Shown in pieces: positions 1-14,264 of a DNA stretch of 64,000 nucleotides. Made by a program: the position numbers and the translations under genes. A model generated the notes under the pieces. It saw only the letters and a program-made list of their open reading frames with translations, ran no database searches and was not told the origin of the DNA. The stretch spans positions 23,553,916-23,617,915 of the forward strand of contig NC_052489.1 in NCBI RefSeq assembly GCF_009730915.1, read 5' to 3'. Numbering within the stretch: the first letter of the stretch is position 1; every line of letters begins with the position of its first letter. Source of the DNA: Dioscorea cayenensis subsp. rotundata. Its lineage: Eukaryota > Streptophyta > Magnoliopsida > Dioscoreales > Dioscoreaceae.

Positions 1-251
1 ATATAATTACTATTTATAGTCTCAGAAATGTGTTTTCACACGTTATTCAAACTCTTACCATTTGTAAAGAATCCTAACGAGGACCCGGTTATAAATAGAC
101 CACTTGATGGTTATAAATATACCACTTGGTTATTAGTCTAAATTGATATACGTGCTTTTTATTAATTCATGAAAGGATGTATAGATGATTTTAAATGAAA
201 CAGGGGGTCAGAAAGATGTGCCACCGACGCACCAGCAAGAGAAGTTCAATA

Positions 252-825
252 CTCTCTCCGTTCCTAAATACATGTTGTCTTATAAAAAAAATTATTCTAA
301 AATAGTTGTCGTTTCACAATATCAAGGCAATATTTGTTCTTTTTTGATATAATCACCAAAATAGTCCATGTACTTTTCTCTCTCTTCCTTTTTGGTCCCT
401 TTACTCAGAAATGCTCCTGACTAGTCCCTCTACTTTTGAAAATGTGCCCACTTAGTTAAAAATACTCCCAATCAGTCCCCCTATTTTTAAAAATGTGCCC
501 ATTTAGAGGGACTAAGTGGGCACATTTCTAAAAGTAGAGGGACTGGTTTGGAGCATTTTTAAGTAAGTGGGCACATTTTCAACAGTAGAAATTTTTAAGC
601 TAGGGTATTATACCTTCTTTTTTTCCCCAATTTTACCCATCTTCAATTTCTTAAATTATATAAATGAAGAGAGTAATATTTATAGTCCCAAGAAAAATAT
701 ATGGTTTCAAGAGAGGGATAGTTTAGTAATTTGGTTATTTTTTATGTTAAAATTTAGATAATTTAATGATATCCTTAATTGTTGTGAAACATCATTAAAC
801 GACATGTATTTAGAAATGAAGGGAG
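252..825. mobile_element. Stowaway-like MITE with a nested inverted repeat
   Basis: The left end (CTCTCTCCGTTCCTAAATAC) and the reverse complement of the right end (CTCCCTTCATTTCTAAATAC) form terminal inverted repeats directly flanked by TA on both sides (250-251 and 826-827). The CTCCCT-type end plus TA duplication is typical of Stowaway/mariner MITEs. Inside, 423-455 and 511-543 form a second inverted repeat (about 33 bp, AGTCCCTCTACTTTT type), probably an element nested in the first. There is no transposase, so it is non-autonomous. Confidence 0.7.
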
Positions 826-997
826 TAGGATTTTTGGCAAAGGTGCTTATGAATACTTATTAATGCAAGCTCATATTGCAAAGTTTTGGGAAAAACAACT
901 GAAGGGTGTTTTAATCCTTAACTGCTTATTGTGTCCAATATCCATGGTTGTATTCATAGTTTCCTCTTAAGTTCTTGGGTAGAACACCTCTTTGCTA

Positions 998-1313
998 CTC
1001 CCTTCGCTCTTTTTTAGTAGTCATGTTTTGGAGCTCTTCTCTATTCTTTTTTATTTGTCATGTTAGAAATTTTGTGCAACATTAAATAATTATTTCCAAA
1101 TTTACTCTTTAATTTAATATACTTATATAATTTTTAATAAATTACAATCAACTAAATATTAAATTATATACACCAATAGTGGAGTTTTAAATAGGGGTAG
1201 TTTTGGAAAGTAATGAAATTTTTTATAAAATATAGACAATCAACCACTTTTAACCAACTTTTCTTAATAGGTGTGAATTAGTTAAAGTTGACAACTAAAA
1301 AGGAAAGAGGGAG
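998..1313. mobile_element. Second Stowaway-like MITE
   Basis: The ends CTCCCTTCGCTCTTTTTTAG and (reverse complement) CTCCCTCTTTCCTTTTTAG are imperfect terminal inverted repeats. They are flanked by TA at 996-997 and 1314-1315. The element is about 316 bp, AT-rich and without coding capacity. Confidence 0.65.
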
Positions 1314-2300
1314 TATTTACTATATTTTGGAATATATTTTTAGAAAAAAATAAAGTAAATATATTTTAAAGAAATTAAAACACGGATTTATATAAATGTG
1401 CAAAAACAATTCCAATTTTAATAATAATAATAATACGAGACTTTTGGAAATAAATGGATTAAAAAAAAATAAGTTTTAGAAGACGGCAACAAGTTTTTGA
1501 AGAAAGTTTAAAAAAGCCAAAAAAAAAAAAAGGCCCTTTTGAAATAAATAAATAACCAAAAAGCCAAGCCTACTCCCATTTCTAATTTAATATATATATA
1601 TATATATATAATCAATTAGAAAATGATTTTCAATCCGTTTGTATCTTTTTTCAATATATATAGTTTAAAATAATTTTGCATATTTGGAAATTTTATGTCT
1701 ATAAATAATATTTATAATAGTATTCTATGAAAATACAAGTAGATATAAAATTTTAATCTATTTCTAAATTAAATTATCCAAATATCACAATCTTTAAATT
1801 TATTTTAAGATTAATTTAGAATATTTTTTAATTTTCAAACATCTAATTTGATCATTAAAAAAATTAGATAATTGGTCAGTAGTTAATAATTGGAGAATCA
1901 ATAAATATTTTTTTTTAAATTTAAATTAAGTTTGTTGTTTTCAAATATTATTATCAAAATTAAAGGTTCATGAGTTGTAGGTCAAACCACGGTTGACTTT
2001 GCCATTAATATAATATATATTTTTATAATATTAATTATATATAGATATATAAGATGTATTATAAAGGGAAAATGAATTATAACTCCTTGAAAGTTTCAAA
2101 CAGACCCTCTGACATTTGAATTTACCAGACAGTCCCTCTTTTTTTTACAGTTTTCTTTTTAATCCTAATAGTTTACTTTTCAATTAATGCAGCTCACTCC
2201 GTCAGTTTATTATATTTACAAGTACTTCCCGCTTAAAATATATGGGTTTAAAGTTTGACTTAACATATAGCACATTTTCATTTAAAGTTTGACTTTTCCA

Positions 2301-2435
2301 CTTAAAATTATGGGTTTCCGCTTAAATTTTGATGTTTTCGCTTAAAATTATGGATTTTCGCTTAAAATTATGTGTTTCTGCTTAAAATTATGGGTTTTCA
2401 CTTAACATTTGGTGTTTTTGCTTAAAAACTTAGAG
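2301..2435. repeat. 20-bp minisatellite (CTTAAAATTATGGGTTTTCG type)
   Basis: Units start at 2301, 2321, 2341, 2361, 2381 and 2401 in exact 20-bp register, with a partial unit after 2421. Copies differ by a few substitutions and almost no indels. No coding function is visible. Confidence 0.8.
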
Positions 2436-2759
2436 TCAGCCCAGTTAACATCAGTTACCTTTATGTCAACATCAATCACCTTTATGGCAGAAAGGTCTGA
2501 AAAATAACCTGTCAAAACAAAGGACATTTTGGAAATACTCAAAGTCATGGGATTTTTTTTGTGAATACCTTAACTTTAGAGGACTATTTGTTCATTACCA
2601 ATATTATAAATTAATAAAAATTTGAAAAACAATAATATAAAATTTCAACAATCAAATACTTTTTCTCTATATATATTAATTCAAGGGAAAATTACTGTTT
2701 ACCCCTCAAGAATTTCAAAACTTTCCAATTGAGTTTTGAATACCTCAGACAGAACCTAA

Positions 2760-2850
2760 CAGAAACCTCATTTCTTAAACAGAGAACTCCTTTTTTTTAA
2801 ATAGAAACCTCATTTCTTAAACAGAAAACTCATTTCTTAAACAGAAACAC
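2760..2850. repeat. Short ~20-bp tandem repeat (CAGAAACCTCATTTCTTAAA type)
   Basis: About four to five units beginning near 2760, 2780, 2803, 2822 and 2842 repeat the core AGAAACCTCATTTCTTAAAC. One unit is expanded by a T run. It lies 320 bp from the other 20-bp minisatellite but has an unrelated sequence. Confidence 0.65.
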
Positions 2851-3126
2851 CAACCTTTTGACGTTGGAAATGCTTACTAAGGAAACGAAACATATTGATT
2901 AAATTCTAGGTGATCAATCTTAAAATAAAACATTAACAAGGAGGATTAATATGTGTGTGTTTATTTATATATATGTAGATTGCTAGATAGATATATTTAT
3001 AGATATAGAGATCGCTAGATAGATATTTATTTATAGTAATGATAATTTTTGAAATATTTAATATAATTATTTTCAAATTTTAATAATAATTTTAAAAAAT
3101 ATATAATTATTTTAAATTATGATTGA

Positions 3127-3141
3127 CTCTCTCACTCTCTC

Positions 3142-3203
<62 letters not shown>
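3127..3203. repeat. Compound (CT)n-(TA)n microsatellite
   Basis: A CT tract containing interspersed CA steps runs directly into a (TA)n tract. It sits just ahead of the large tandem array. Confidence 0.9.
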
Positions 3204-3483
3204 AGAAGCAGGAATAAATTTGTTCTAATTTTAAAAATAGGATTGAAATCTATTTTTAAATAATCTATTTTTAAATTTAGAAACATAGTCAATTTTGATT
3301 CTAAATTTATATTGGGTAAAACACATATTTTATTTTTAAATTATTTAGGGAATTTAAAAATAATCTAAAACTAGTGTTATGTCCGAGTTATACAAGGGAG
3401 AGATAAACATGTCTAAAAATAATGTTTGCACCCGACATAATTGTTATGATTTTGATAACAATGTTTATTGTTTAGGATAGTAA

Positions 3484-6400
3484 AGTAATAAAAAAATATT
3501 TATTCTTTATAAATTAATAAAAAAACACCATCACAAAATCATATATATATATATATATATAATGAATTCATATTACGTATTATTTAAAAAAAAAATTTTC
3601 AATAAATTATAATTAATTTAGAACTAAATTACAAATATTTTCATATTGTTGCAATACAACCCCTCTAATAATCTACAATTAATTGAAGTTTATATTTTTA
3701 ACGATATTTTATATTAAAGTTTCATTCATTTTTAAAATTATCAATACTTCTTTGAATTATAAATATTTTAAAATTATAATTTTCTTTTAAAGTTTTTGTA
3801 CAAAATTTTAAATAGTTTATGTTTAATTAATATTGGGTAAATAAAAGATTCATCAATTTTTAAAACTATCAATAATTTTTACCAGTGATAGATATTTTTT
3901 AAATTATATATTTAATTTTTCAAATTTAGTATGATATCGGAGATTATGTAAATATTTATTCTTTATAAATTAATAAAAAACATCATCACAAAATCATATA
4001 TAATGAATTCATATTACGTATTATATAATATTTTCTTTTTTCAATAAATTATAATTAATTTAGGACTAAATTGTAATTCATGGTTTAGCAAGACAACACC
4101 TCCAATAATTTATAATTAATTTAGAACTAAATTACAAATATTTTCATATTGTTGCAATACAACCCCTCTAATAATCTACAATTAATTGAAGTTTATATTT
4201 TTAACGATATTTTATATTAAAGTTTTATTCATTTTTAAGATTATCAATACTTTTTTGAATTATAAATATTTTTAAAATTATAATTTGCTTTTAAAGTATT
4301 GGTACGAAATTTTAAATAGTTTTTGTTTAATTAATATTGGGTAAATAAAAGATTCATCAATTTTTAAAACTATCAATAATTTTTCCCAGTGATAGATATT
4401 TTTTAAATTATGTATTTAATTTTTTAAATTTAGTATGATATCAGAGATTATGTAAATATTTATTTTTTATAAATTAATAAAAAAAACACCATCACAAAAT
4501 CATATATAATGAATTCATATTCACGATTATATAAAAATTTTCTTTTTCAATAAATTATAATTAATTAAGGGACTAAATTGTAATTCATGGTTTAGCAAAG
4601 ACACACACCTCAATAATTTTATAATTAATTTTAGAACTAAATTACAAATATTTTCATATTGTTGCAATACAACCCCTCTAATAATCTACAATTAATTGAA
4701 GTTTATATTTTTAACGATATTTTATATTAAAGTTTTATTCATTTTTTAAATTATCAATACTTTTTTGAATTATAAATATTTTTAAAATTATAATTTGGTT
4801 TTAAAGTTTTGGTACGAAATTTTAAATAGTTTTTGTTTAATTAATATTGGGTAAATAAAAGATTCATCAATTTTTAAAACTATCAATAATTTTTCCCAGT
4901 GATAGATATTTTTTAAATTATATATTTAATTTTTCAAGTTTAGTATGATATCGGAGATTATGTAAGTATTTATTCTTTATAAATTAATTAAAAATACACC
5001 ATCACAAAATCATATATAATGAATTCATATTACGTATTATATAAAATTTTCTTTTTTCAATAAATTATAATTAATTTAGGACTAAATTGTAATTCATGGT
5101 TTAGCAAGACAACACCTCCAATAATTTATAATTAATTTAGAACTAAATTACAAATATTTTCATATTGTTGCAATACAACCCATCTAATAATCTACAATTA
5201 ATTGAAGTTTATATTTTTAACGATATTTTTATATTCAGTTTTTATTCATTTTTAAGATTATCAATACTTTTTTGAATTATAAATATTTTTAAAATTATAA
5301 TTTGCTTTTAAAGTTTTGGTACGAAATTTTAAATAGTTTATGTTTTAATTAATATTGGGTAAATAAAAGATTCATCAATTTTTAAAACTATCAATAATTT
5401 CCCAGATGATAGATATTTTTAAATTATATATTTAATTTTTCAAATTTAGTATGATATCGGAGATTACGTAAATATTTAATCTTTATAAATTAATAAAAAA
5501 AACACCATCACAAAATCATATATAATGAATTCATATTACAGTATTATATAAAAATTTTCTTTTTCAATAAATTATAAATTAATTTAGGACTGAAATTGTA
5601 ATTCATGGTTTAGCAAGACAACACCTCAAATAATTTATATTTAATTTAGAACTAAATTACAAATATTTTCATATTGTTGTAATACAACCACTCTAATAAT
5701 CTACAATTAATTGAAGTTTATATTTTTAACGATATTTTATATTAAAGTTTTATTCATTTTTTAAATTATCAATACTTTTTTGAATTATAAATATTTTTAA
5801 AATTATAATTTGGTTTTAAAGTTTTGGTACGAAATTTTAAATAGTTTTTGTTTAATTAATATTGGGTAAATAAAAGATTCATCAATTTTTAAAACTATCA
5901 ATAATTTTTCCCAATGATAGATATTTTTTAAATTATATATTTAATTTTTCAAGTTTAGTATGATATCGGAGATTATGTAAGTATTTATTCTTTATAAATT
6001 AATAAAAATACACCATCACAAAATCATATATAATGAATTCATATTACGTATTATATAAAATTTTCTTTTTTCAATAAATTATAATTAATTTAGGACTAAA
6101 TTGTAATTCATGGTTTAGCAAGACAACACCTCCAATAATTTATAATTAATTTAGAACTAAATTACAAATATTTTCATATTGTTGCAATACAACCCCTCTA
6201 ATAATCTACAATTAATTGAAGTTTATATTTTTAACGATATTTTATATTAAAGTTTTATTCATTTTTAAAATTATAATTTGCTTTTAAAGTTTTGGTACGA
6301 AATCTTAAATAGTTTATGTTTAATTAATATTGGGTAAATAAAACATTCATCAATTTTTAAAACTATCAATAATTTTTACCAGTGATAGATATTTTTTAAA

Positions 6401-7586
6401 TTATATATTTAATTTTTCAAATTTAATATGATATCGGAGATTACGTAAATATTTAATCTTTATAAATTAATACCATCCACAAAAATCATATATAATGAAT
6501 TCATATTACGTATTATATAAAATTTTCTTTTTCAATAAATTATAAATTAATGAGGACTAAATTGTAATTCATGGTTTAGCAAGACAACACCTCAATAATT
6601 TATAATTAATTTAGAACTAAATTACAAAATATTTTCATATTGTTGCAATACAACCCCTCTAATAATCTACAATTAATTGAAGTTTATATTTTTAACGATA
6701 TTTTATATTAAAGTTTTATTCATTTTTAAAATTATCAATACTTTTTGAATTATAAATATTTTTAAAAATTATAATTTTGGTTTTAAAGTTTTTGATCCGA
6801 AATTTTAAATAGTTTTTGTTTAATTAATATTGGGTAAATAAAAGATTCATCAATTTTTAAAAACTATCAATAAATTTTCCGTATGATAGATATAAATTAT
6901 GTATTTAAAATCAAATTTAGTATGATGTCGGGAGATTATGTAAATATTTATTCTTTATAAATTAATAATATACACCATCACAAAATCATATATAATGAAT
7001 TCATAATACGTATTATATAAAATTTTTCTTTTTCAATAAATTATAATTAATTTAGGACTAAATTGTAATTCATGGTTTAGCAAGACAACACCTCAATAAT
7101 TTATAATTAATTTAGAACTAAATTACAAATATTTTCATATTGTTGCAATACAACCCCTCTAATAATCTACAATTAGTTGAAGTTTATATTTTTAACGCAT
7201 ATTTTATATTAAGTTTTATTCATTTCTTAAAAATTATCATTACTTTTTGAATTATAAATATTTTTAAATTATAATTTTCTTTTAAAGTTTGATGCGAAAT
7301 CTTAAAGAGATATGTTTAATTAATATTGGAGTAAATAAAACATTCATCAATTTTTAAAAACTATCGATAATTTTTACAGTTGATAGATATTTTTAAATTA
7401 TATATTTAATTTTCAAATTTAGTATGATATCGAGATTACGTAAATATTTAATCTTTATAAATTAATACACCATCACAAAATCATATATAATGAATTCATA
7501 TTACGTATTATATAAAAATTTTCTCAATAAATTATAATTAATTTAGGACTAAATTGTAATTCATGGTTTAGGCAAGACAACACCTC
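3484..7586. repeat. Satellite-like tandem array, ~500-bp monomer, at least 8 copies
   Basis: The same AT-rich unit recurs head to tail. Its GAATTC anchor lies at 3564, 4005, 4511, 5021, 5527, 6035, 6498, 6998 and 7492, giving spacings of 441, 506, 510, 506, 508, 463, 500 and 494 bp. Every unit holds the recognisable blocks TTGTTGCAATACAACCC, GATATCGGAGATTA and TAATATTGGGTAAATAAA. Within a unit, two segments related to ATAATTTATAATTAATTTAG look like an older half-unit duplication. Differences are mostly short indels. The array is cut by the assembly gap, so its true length is unknown. No ORF is conserved among units. Confidence 0.9.
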
Positions 7587-8586
7587 NNNNNNNNNNNNNN
7601 NNNNNNNNNNNNNNNNNNNNNNNNNNNNNNNNNNNNNNNNNNNNNNNNNNNNNNNNNNNNNNNNNNNNNNNNNNNNNNNNNNNNNNNNNNNNNNNNNNNN
7701 NNNNNNNNNNNNNNNNNNNNNNNNNNNNNNNNNNNNNNNNNNNNNNNNNNNNNNNNNNNNNNNNNNNNNNNNNNNNNNNNNNNNNNNNNNNNNNNNNNNN
7801 NNNNNNNNNNNNNNNNNNNNNNNNNNNNNNNNNNNNNNNNNNNNNNNNNNNNNNNNNNNNNNNNNNNNNNNNNNNNNNNNNNNNNNNNNNNNNNNNNNNN
7901 NNNNNNNNNNNNNNNNNNNNNNNNNNNNNNNNNNNNNNNNNNNNNNNNNNNNNNNNNNNNNNNNNNNNNNNNNNNNNNNNNNNNNNNNNNNNNNNNNNNN
8001 NNNNNNNNNNNNNNNNNNNNNNNNNNNNNNNNNNNNNNNNNNNNNNNNNNNNNNNNNNNNNNNNNNNNNNNNNNNNNNNNNNNNNNNNNNNNNNNNNNNN
8101 NNNNNNNNNNNNNNNNNNNNNNNNNNNNNNNNNNNNNNNNNNNNNNNNNNNNNNNNNNNNNNNNNNNNNNNNNNNNNNNNNNNNNNNNNNNNNNNNNNNN
8201 NNNNNNNNNNNNNNNNNNNNNNNNNNNNNNNNNNNNNNNNNNNNNNNNNNNNNNNNNNNNNNNNNNNNNNNNNNNNNNNNNNNNNNNNNNNNNNNNNNNN
8301 NNNNNNNNNNNNNNNNNNNNNNNNNNNNNNNNNNNNNNNNNNNNNNNNNNNNNNNNNNNNNNNNNNNNNNNNNNNNNNNNNNNNNNNNNNNNNNNNNNNN
8401 NNNNNNNNNNNNNNNNNNNNNNNNNNNNNNNNNNNNNNNNNNNNNNNNNNNNNNNNNNNNNNNNNNNNNNNNNNNNNNNNNNNNNNNNNNNNNNNNNNNN
8501 NNNNNNNNNNNNNNNNNNNNNNNNNNNNNNNNNNNNNNNNNNNNNNNNNNNNNNNNNNNNNNNNNNNNNNNNNNNNNNNNNNNNNN
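7587..8586. other. Assembly gap of 1000 N
   Basis: Exactly 1000 N follow the last, incomplete satellite monomer. The round size suggests a placeholder and not a measured length. The sequence after the gap is unlike the sequence before it. Confidence 0.99.
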
Positions 8587-9780
8587 ATCGATATATATAT
8601 GAACATCAAAAACCAGCACAGGCTCAATTATTCGTCATTCCAGCATTCAGTTCCCCATATACACATACAGTTCAGCGTTCACTGATTGCGGGCTGCGAAT
8701 GCCTGTCTCCCTTCACCTCACATATTTACAGGAACGCGATCAACCCGAGTCACCGACGAGTCTCCGACACCGATTTGACACAGTTTTATCATTGCCCGCA
8801 CAAAAAGCGACACACCATAACCCAAACAAGACATGACTGAGCTGGTCACATCCATCAGATCTGAACGAACCCTGGGAGTTACAGCCCAGACAATCACAGG
8901 TCCAGACGGCCTGATTGCGAACCCCGCGAAAAACACAGCACCATAATTCCATTCCCCACTGCTCATAACAGTCTCCAACCCAAAAGCACAACTGTCAACG
9001 TTCAAACAGACGAACAACTCATGTAACAAAGCAAAAATGGACACCGAACGATACGCCCTCGCGATCACAACGCGGTCACACAGCAGAAATTGCCAACGAC
9101 AAATGATAACCTGTAACGCCCGCCCACACACCTGGTCAAACAATTACCTGTCATTAACGACATCCACCCTTCGTTTACCGCATGGTTCAGCACCAACGGA
9201 TGTACGAAGGGCCCACCAGTCACGTACGCCTGACCGAATCGATCAGCGTCAACGGACGGCTCACCAGGACCGACCATTCCCCACACCACGACCACCCTCA
9301 CCTGAACCATTCTCAAAACAGCACCACCATGTCAGTAACAGCCTGGTAACACAACGTGAAATTGTCCACACACAGTTCACTCTTGCTTGAGACGAGTATC
9401 TATTATCATTCTCCAGTTCTGTGTTTACATAATAGGGGTCGAAAATAGCGATTATTTGAGTAATCTCTGACAAACAAACGCACCCCGTTTTAATACAGCC
9501 AAGCCTATTTTATTTATTTCAGAGAACAGATAATGGTGTTTGTTACACCTTTATGTTTACAGTATAAACAAACAAATGTTGAAGACAAGACAGGCCAGAA
9601 CATCATTAACCTGTACCATAAAATTCTCTTTCATAAAACAACAATGGTACTATCGAACGAGCAGTGCATCACCGTTCATGCCTTGCCGATCAATTAGATT
9701 TATCAACCGTCGAACACATTAACATCATCGGTATCCAAACAACAATAACACAATAACAATAATAATAATAAGCCTGGGGT
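8587..9780. other. GC-richer, C-skewed unassigned segment after the gap
   Basis: From the gap edge to about 9400 the base composition is near balanced and the + strand is rich in C and A and poor in G, in sharp contrast to the strongly AT-rich flanks. The longest open frames (8718-9143 minus, 9037-9390 plus) have no motif I recognise and look like by-products of composition. The string TGTAACGCCCGCCC at 9111 resembles some plant LTR starts, but I see no matching end. It could be transposon DNA, or a join to a different sequence across the gap. Confidence 0.5.
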
Positions 9781-10222
9781 CAGGGAAATAGCATGCCATA
9801 TCAATATCAAAATTAGTCTGACAAGGCAGGTTGTCTAAGAGGCATAGTTAACATGAATACAATGGGAGGTCTCCGGGGACTGTAGCAATCCTTTCATTAC
9901 AGCTTTAGTACCAATACATCTGATAGTGGCTCACGAAGTCAGCTCTAAATTTGCTGTTGCCTCCATTTAAGGCTAGCTAGATATAATCTTATTTTCAAGA
10001 ATTTAGAGCCCAACTTTCATTGAATTTTTCTCCAAGGTCTTTGTTTAGACACTAAAGTATATAATGAAGGATTGCTTGCAACTCAGGAGTCCCCTAATCA
10101 GGTTTACTCCCCATTCTATTTTTATTCATGTTAATATGCCTCTTGGGTTGGCCATGCATGTTGACCTTGTGGACTAGGTTTTGATATTATTACTGATATG
10201 AAGCATGCTATTTTTTTATTTA

Positions 10223-10223
<1 letters not shown>

Positions 10224-10261
<38 letters not shown>
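10224..10261. repeat. (TTA)n microsatellite
   Basis: Uninterrupted trinucleotide repeat of about 12 units. Confidence 0.9.
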
Positions 10262-13031
10262 TTGGAGATATTGCATTGTGATATTAAAATATTATTAAAT
10301 TATTGGTTGAGTGTCATCCCTAAATTGATCAACAAAGAGCATAATTTGATTGTTAATTGTCTTTTCTCATTCAGTAAAAAAAAAAATTGCAGTTTATATT
10401 TATTTTATAAGAAAAGAGAATTTTTATAGAATTTTTTAAGAGTTAAAAATTGAATTTCTGTTTCTGGTATATCTTCTTGTCTTAGCTTGCTATTTTATTT
10501 ATTTATTTATTTATATATAAACATAAAATTGTAACAAACCTTTATTATGTATTCTCATATTTAAAAAATAAATAAATAAACGTAAAAGACACTATTAAAA
10601 ATCCATAAGGATTTGCACCTCATTTGGCAGCTTCTCAAGGACCTCCAAATAATTACACTATTTTATTTCATATACCAAACACAAGTCATACAACAAGAAT
10701 ATTAAATAAGATACTCGTCTCCAAGCAAAATTTAATTTAATGTGTGGTTTTAATTTCACGTTGTAATTTGCATTTCACTATTAAAAAAAACTATTACAAC
10801 TATAAATAAATGGTACTGATTTGTTTTGAAATAAGATTCAAATGCTCTCTTATTCATACAAAGGGAATTAATTAAAGTAGTTGTAATGAGGAATAAGGTG
10901 TTTGATTTTCAATCCACAAAGAACAAATTAAACCCATCCATTATTGACACTAATCGGTTTAATTAGAGCATGCATGGCCTTTGCTAGTTGGGCCCTTCAT
11001 ACATCCATTGGGCCTTGTTTAAAAAGACCATACAATGAATAAATGAAGGAATTGAAAACAAGTTGTCGATTAAATGACTTTTGGAATGAAATTTGTTTAT
11101 TGGAATTTTACCAAATTAGTGCAAATGATATTCTTTTATTTAATAAATATAGAACTTTTTATTCATCTTATTTTAGGTTATCATTTTATGTATCATTTTA
11201 TAACAATTTCTATATAACTATATTTTAATATGCAACCATATAATTTTGTAATCTCAATATCTTGAAGGCTATATTATTTTGTATCATTCAATTAATCCAT
11301 TTTTTTTTTTACTTTTATTACATCTTAAAGTTGTATTCATCTATTTAAGGTATTATTTTCATCTTAATTTGTACTTTAGGTTGGAGATTTATATTGCAAA
11401 CAATGAAATTAAATTATAATGGAGGTATATATCTTTCTTGTATTTTCTCATAAACCATTTGAGTTTACTAATCAAAAACCACAATATATAGACTATATAG
11501 TTATCTAAACATAACTCCAAAGTTCATTCAAAATCTTGATAAGATCTTATGTTTAATAGCTCAATCATAATACTTATTTAAATGATTATAATTATGTCCT
11601 TTTTTAATGCAAACAGACAATAAAAAAAAACATATCAAATCAGTGTAAACTTATTTTTCATAAATTTCTTGTCAAGTATCAGTTGATCATGTTCATATAT
11701 AAATGTATATATTAAAAAAATGAAGAACAAACATTGCTAGCCCACCAATCAATGAGCATAATTTTATATATATATATATATATATAAAGAACTAGATTAT
11801 GATTAACTTGAATAATTAATTTCTTGTTATCCATGTATAAAATAGTTTTGAGTGTTCATGTTCATATATATATATATATATATTAAAAAAAAACAGTGAA
11901 GAACAAACATTGCTAGCCTACCAATCAAAAGAACATAAAATTAATGTTTTTTTATTAAGAATAAGATTATGATTAAGTTGAATAATATCTTGTTATTCCC
12001 ACTTTTGAGAAAGACATCTCAACAATACTATATATAATGCTTTGCATTCTCTTCTACACCTACAAAGAATATTAAAAAAGCCATTTCCTTCCCAATGATT
12101 TTTAGTCATTAAAAAAAAATATGGATATTACGAAGTTGAAGTTGATTAAGTGAAAAGCACATAGTTTTAAGTGTTTAACACTATTATATTATTATATATT
12201 AATATATAAAACCCTAATCAACAACACAGTTGAAGTTAATTTGAAAATGAAACTCATAGAAATCATTATCAAAGTAGCTACTGCTGTATGGTCCCATGCA
12301 CATTCCTAATATAGTGGTATTTAACATGGTCTTTTCTTGATGACATGAATTATTAAAACTTAGATAAATATATACATCAACAATGCAATAAGTATGAACA
12401 AGTAATTAGTGTAATGAGTGCATTAGCAAGGGACAAGCCAGCCTTATTCACATCTTCATTTGTCCTTTCTATATCAACCCTAACCACCATCTTTAATACC
12501 CTCTTCCAATTAACTTTGACTCAGGGAATTAATGATATGATACACCTCTCTCTTAATTCTAACCACATTATCTGCTTTAGTAGTTGCCATCATTAATTAA
12601 AACCATCATTTCCATCCTTCTTAGTTACAAAGGGAGGGAGATTAATTAATTAGTTACTCAATCCAAAGCCATGTCTATAAGTAGAAACTTTGAATGAATG
12701 CATATCTCGAGGCGATCGACATATCATGCTTTATGTAAGGCAGTTGCAACTACTCATTCTTTTGGTTGGATTGAAGTATTAATTCCTTGTAGAATTCTAA
12801 AATCTTATAATCATGCAATGCATGGCTCAATGCTCGCCTATTATTATCTATGATCCTTAATTTAACCGATATAACCGATGATCATCGATGAAGCTATATA
12901 TATTTATCCTTTTGATGTAATTAGGAATGCCTGAATGGCCCCATGATCTGAAATTGGAATCCTAGGAAAAGATAGGGGAAGCATATTTAGTTTGATATCA
13001 TTGATAACCATTGATGGTTCTTGTCCAAGTA

Positions 13032-13062
<31 letters not shown>

Positions 13063-14264
13063 AACACACACACATGAAAGGATGGTTGGGCCACCACCCT
13101 CTTCTAATTATTTGAAGGATGAATGGTGAAGAGAGGAAGGTGAAAGAAGGGTATATTGATCTACAACTTGGTGCTTATTTGTCTTAGTTCATGGCATGAT
13201 TGGACTATCTGATAGGACATGTTAAGCTTCAATTAAATGATTCTAAAAGCACTAGTCACTGAATTTTGGAAAAGCTAAAGATTTTCCTTTTGGATTCTTT
13301 CTCTATCTTGCAAACATGATGTATCTTCAATGTTTATCATTTTTTTTTTCTAATTTATATAACTTTGAAAGTAGTTAGTTAAGTGAAAGAAAGGAAAAAG
13401 AAAGATAAAAGGGAGCACTAGGTCTCTAAAGGTGTAATGTGAATGATAAGGGGTGTTGAATGTGACATACCAAAAATGAGTTAAAAGAATGGGGGCTTGA
13501 ACTTGGGACAATGGGACATGAAAGAAAGAAAGCGAGAGAGAGGTTGTTTCATGGGATTATCTATTTTCATAAGATTTAATGTTTTTTTTAATTTTGATTT
13601 TAATTTTTTATTGTTTGTTTGTTGTTTTATTTTCAAAAGGGAGATGGAGGAGCAAGAGGAAGTAATAAATCAAGTGATCCATGAGGTGTGAGGCACTTTG
13701 ACTAGTTAGTGCCCTTATTTTGAGTGCCATGAGATCCATGACTCCCCTTAGTTTCAAGCTTTGCATTGTCCTTTCAATCATTGAACTCTTATTGGCAAAT
13801 CTTCCTTTTCTTTTTCTATTTAAATAAAAAAAAAATCTTCACACACATGAAATTCCAATTTAATTAATTGAATTATATATAATTCTAATGCATAAAAAAA
13901 AACAGTAGTGCCATATGTGTGTGTATATATATGAAATTTTGAAATTATATCTTTGTTGATTTTGTAGTTACTGATCTATTATGCTCGTATTATCATGTAT
14001 AATAACAACTTAATTTACATGAAATCATGATAAAATTGATATGAAATGTAAAAAAAATAAATATAAGTATATATATATATATATATTTATTGATAAAATT
14101 AAAATTCTAAAAAGGTAATAATAAAAGTGGTAAATTAAAACGATAAAAAAAAGCATAATTTTTTTAAATCTGGGAACTCCTCCATTTCTTTCTATTATTT
14201 ATTAAAATTAAAAATAAATAATAAATATTTTTAATAAATATAACATCATATAATAACTATCCAC

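Noticed and set aside
2301..2435. Regular 20-bp repeats resembling a CRISPR-like pattern
   Set aside because: The units are directly adjacent with no spacers, and the context is a plant genome.
7524..8627. Long minus-strand open frames of 352-367 codons
   Set aside because: They consist almost wholly of N from the assembly gap.
8718..9390. Open frames of 83-141 codons on both strands in the GC-richer segment
   Set aside because: They overlap on opposite strands, have no recognisable domain, and are expected where stop codons are rare because of base composition.
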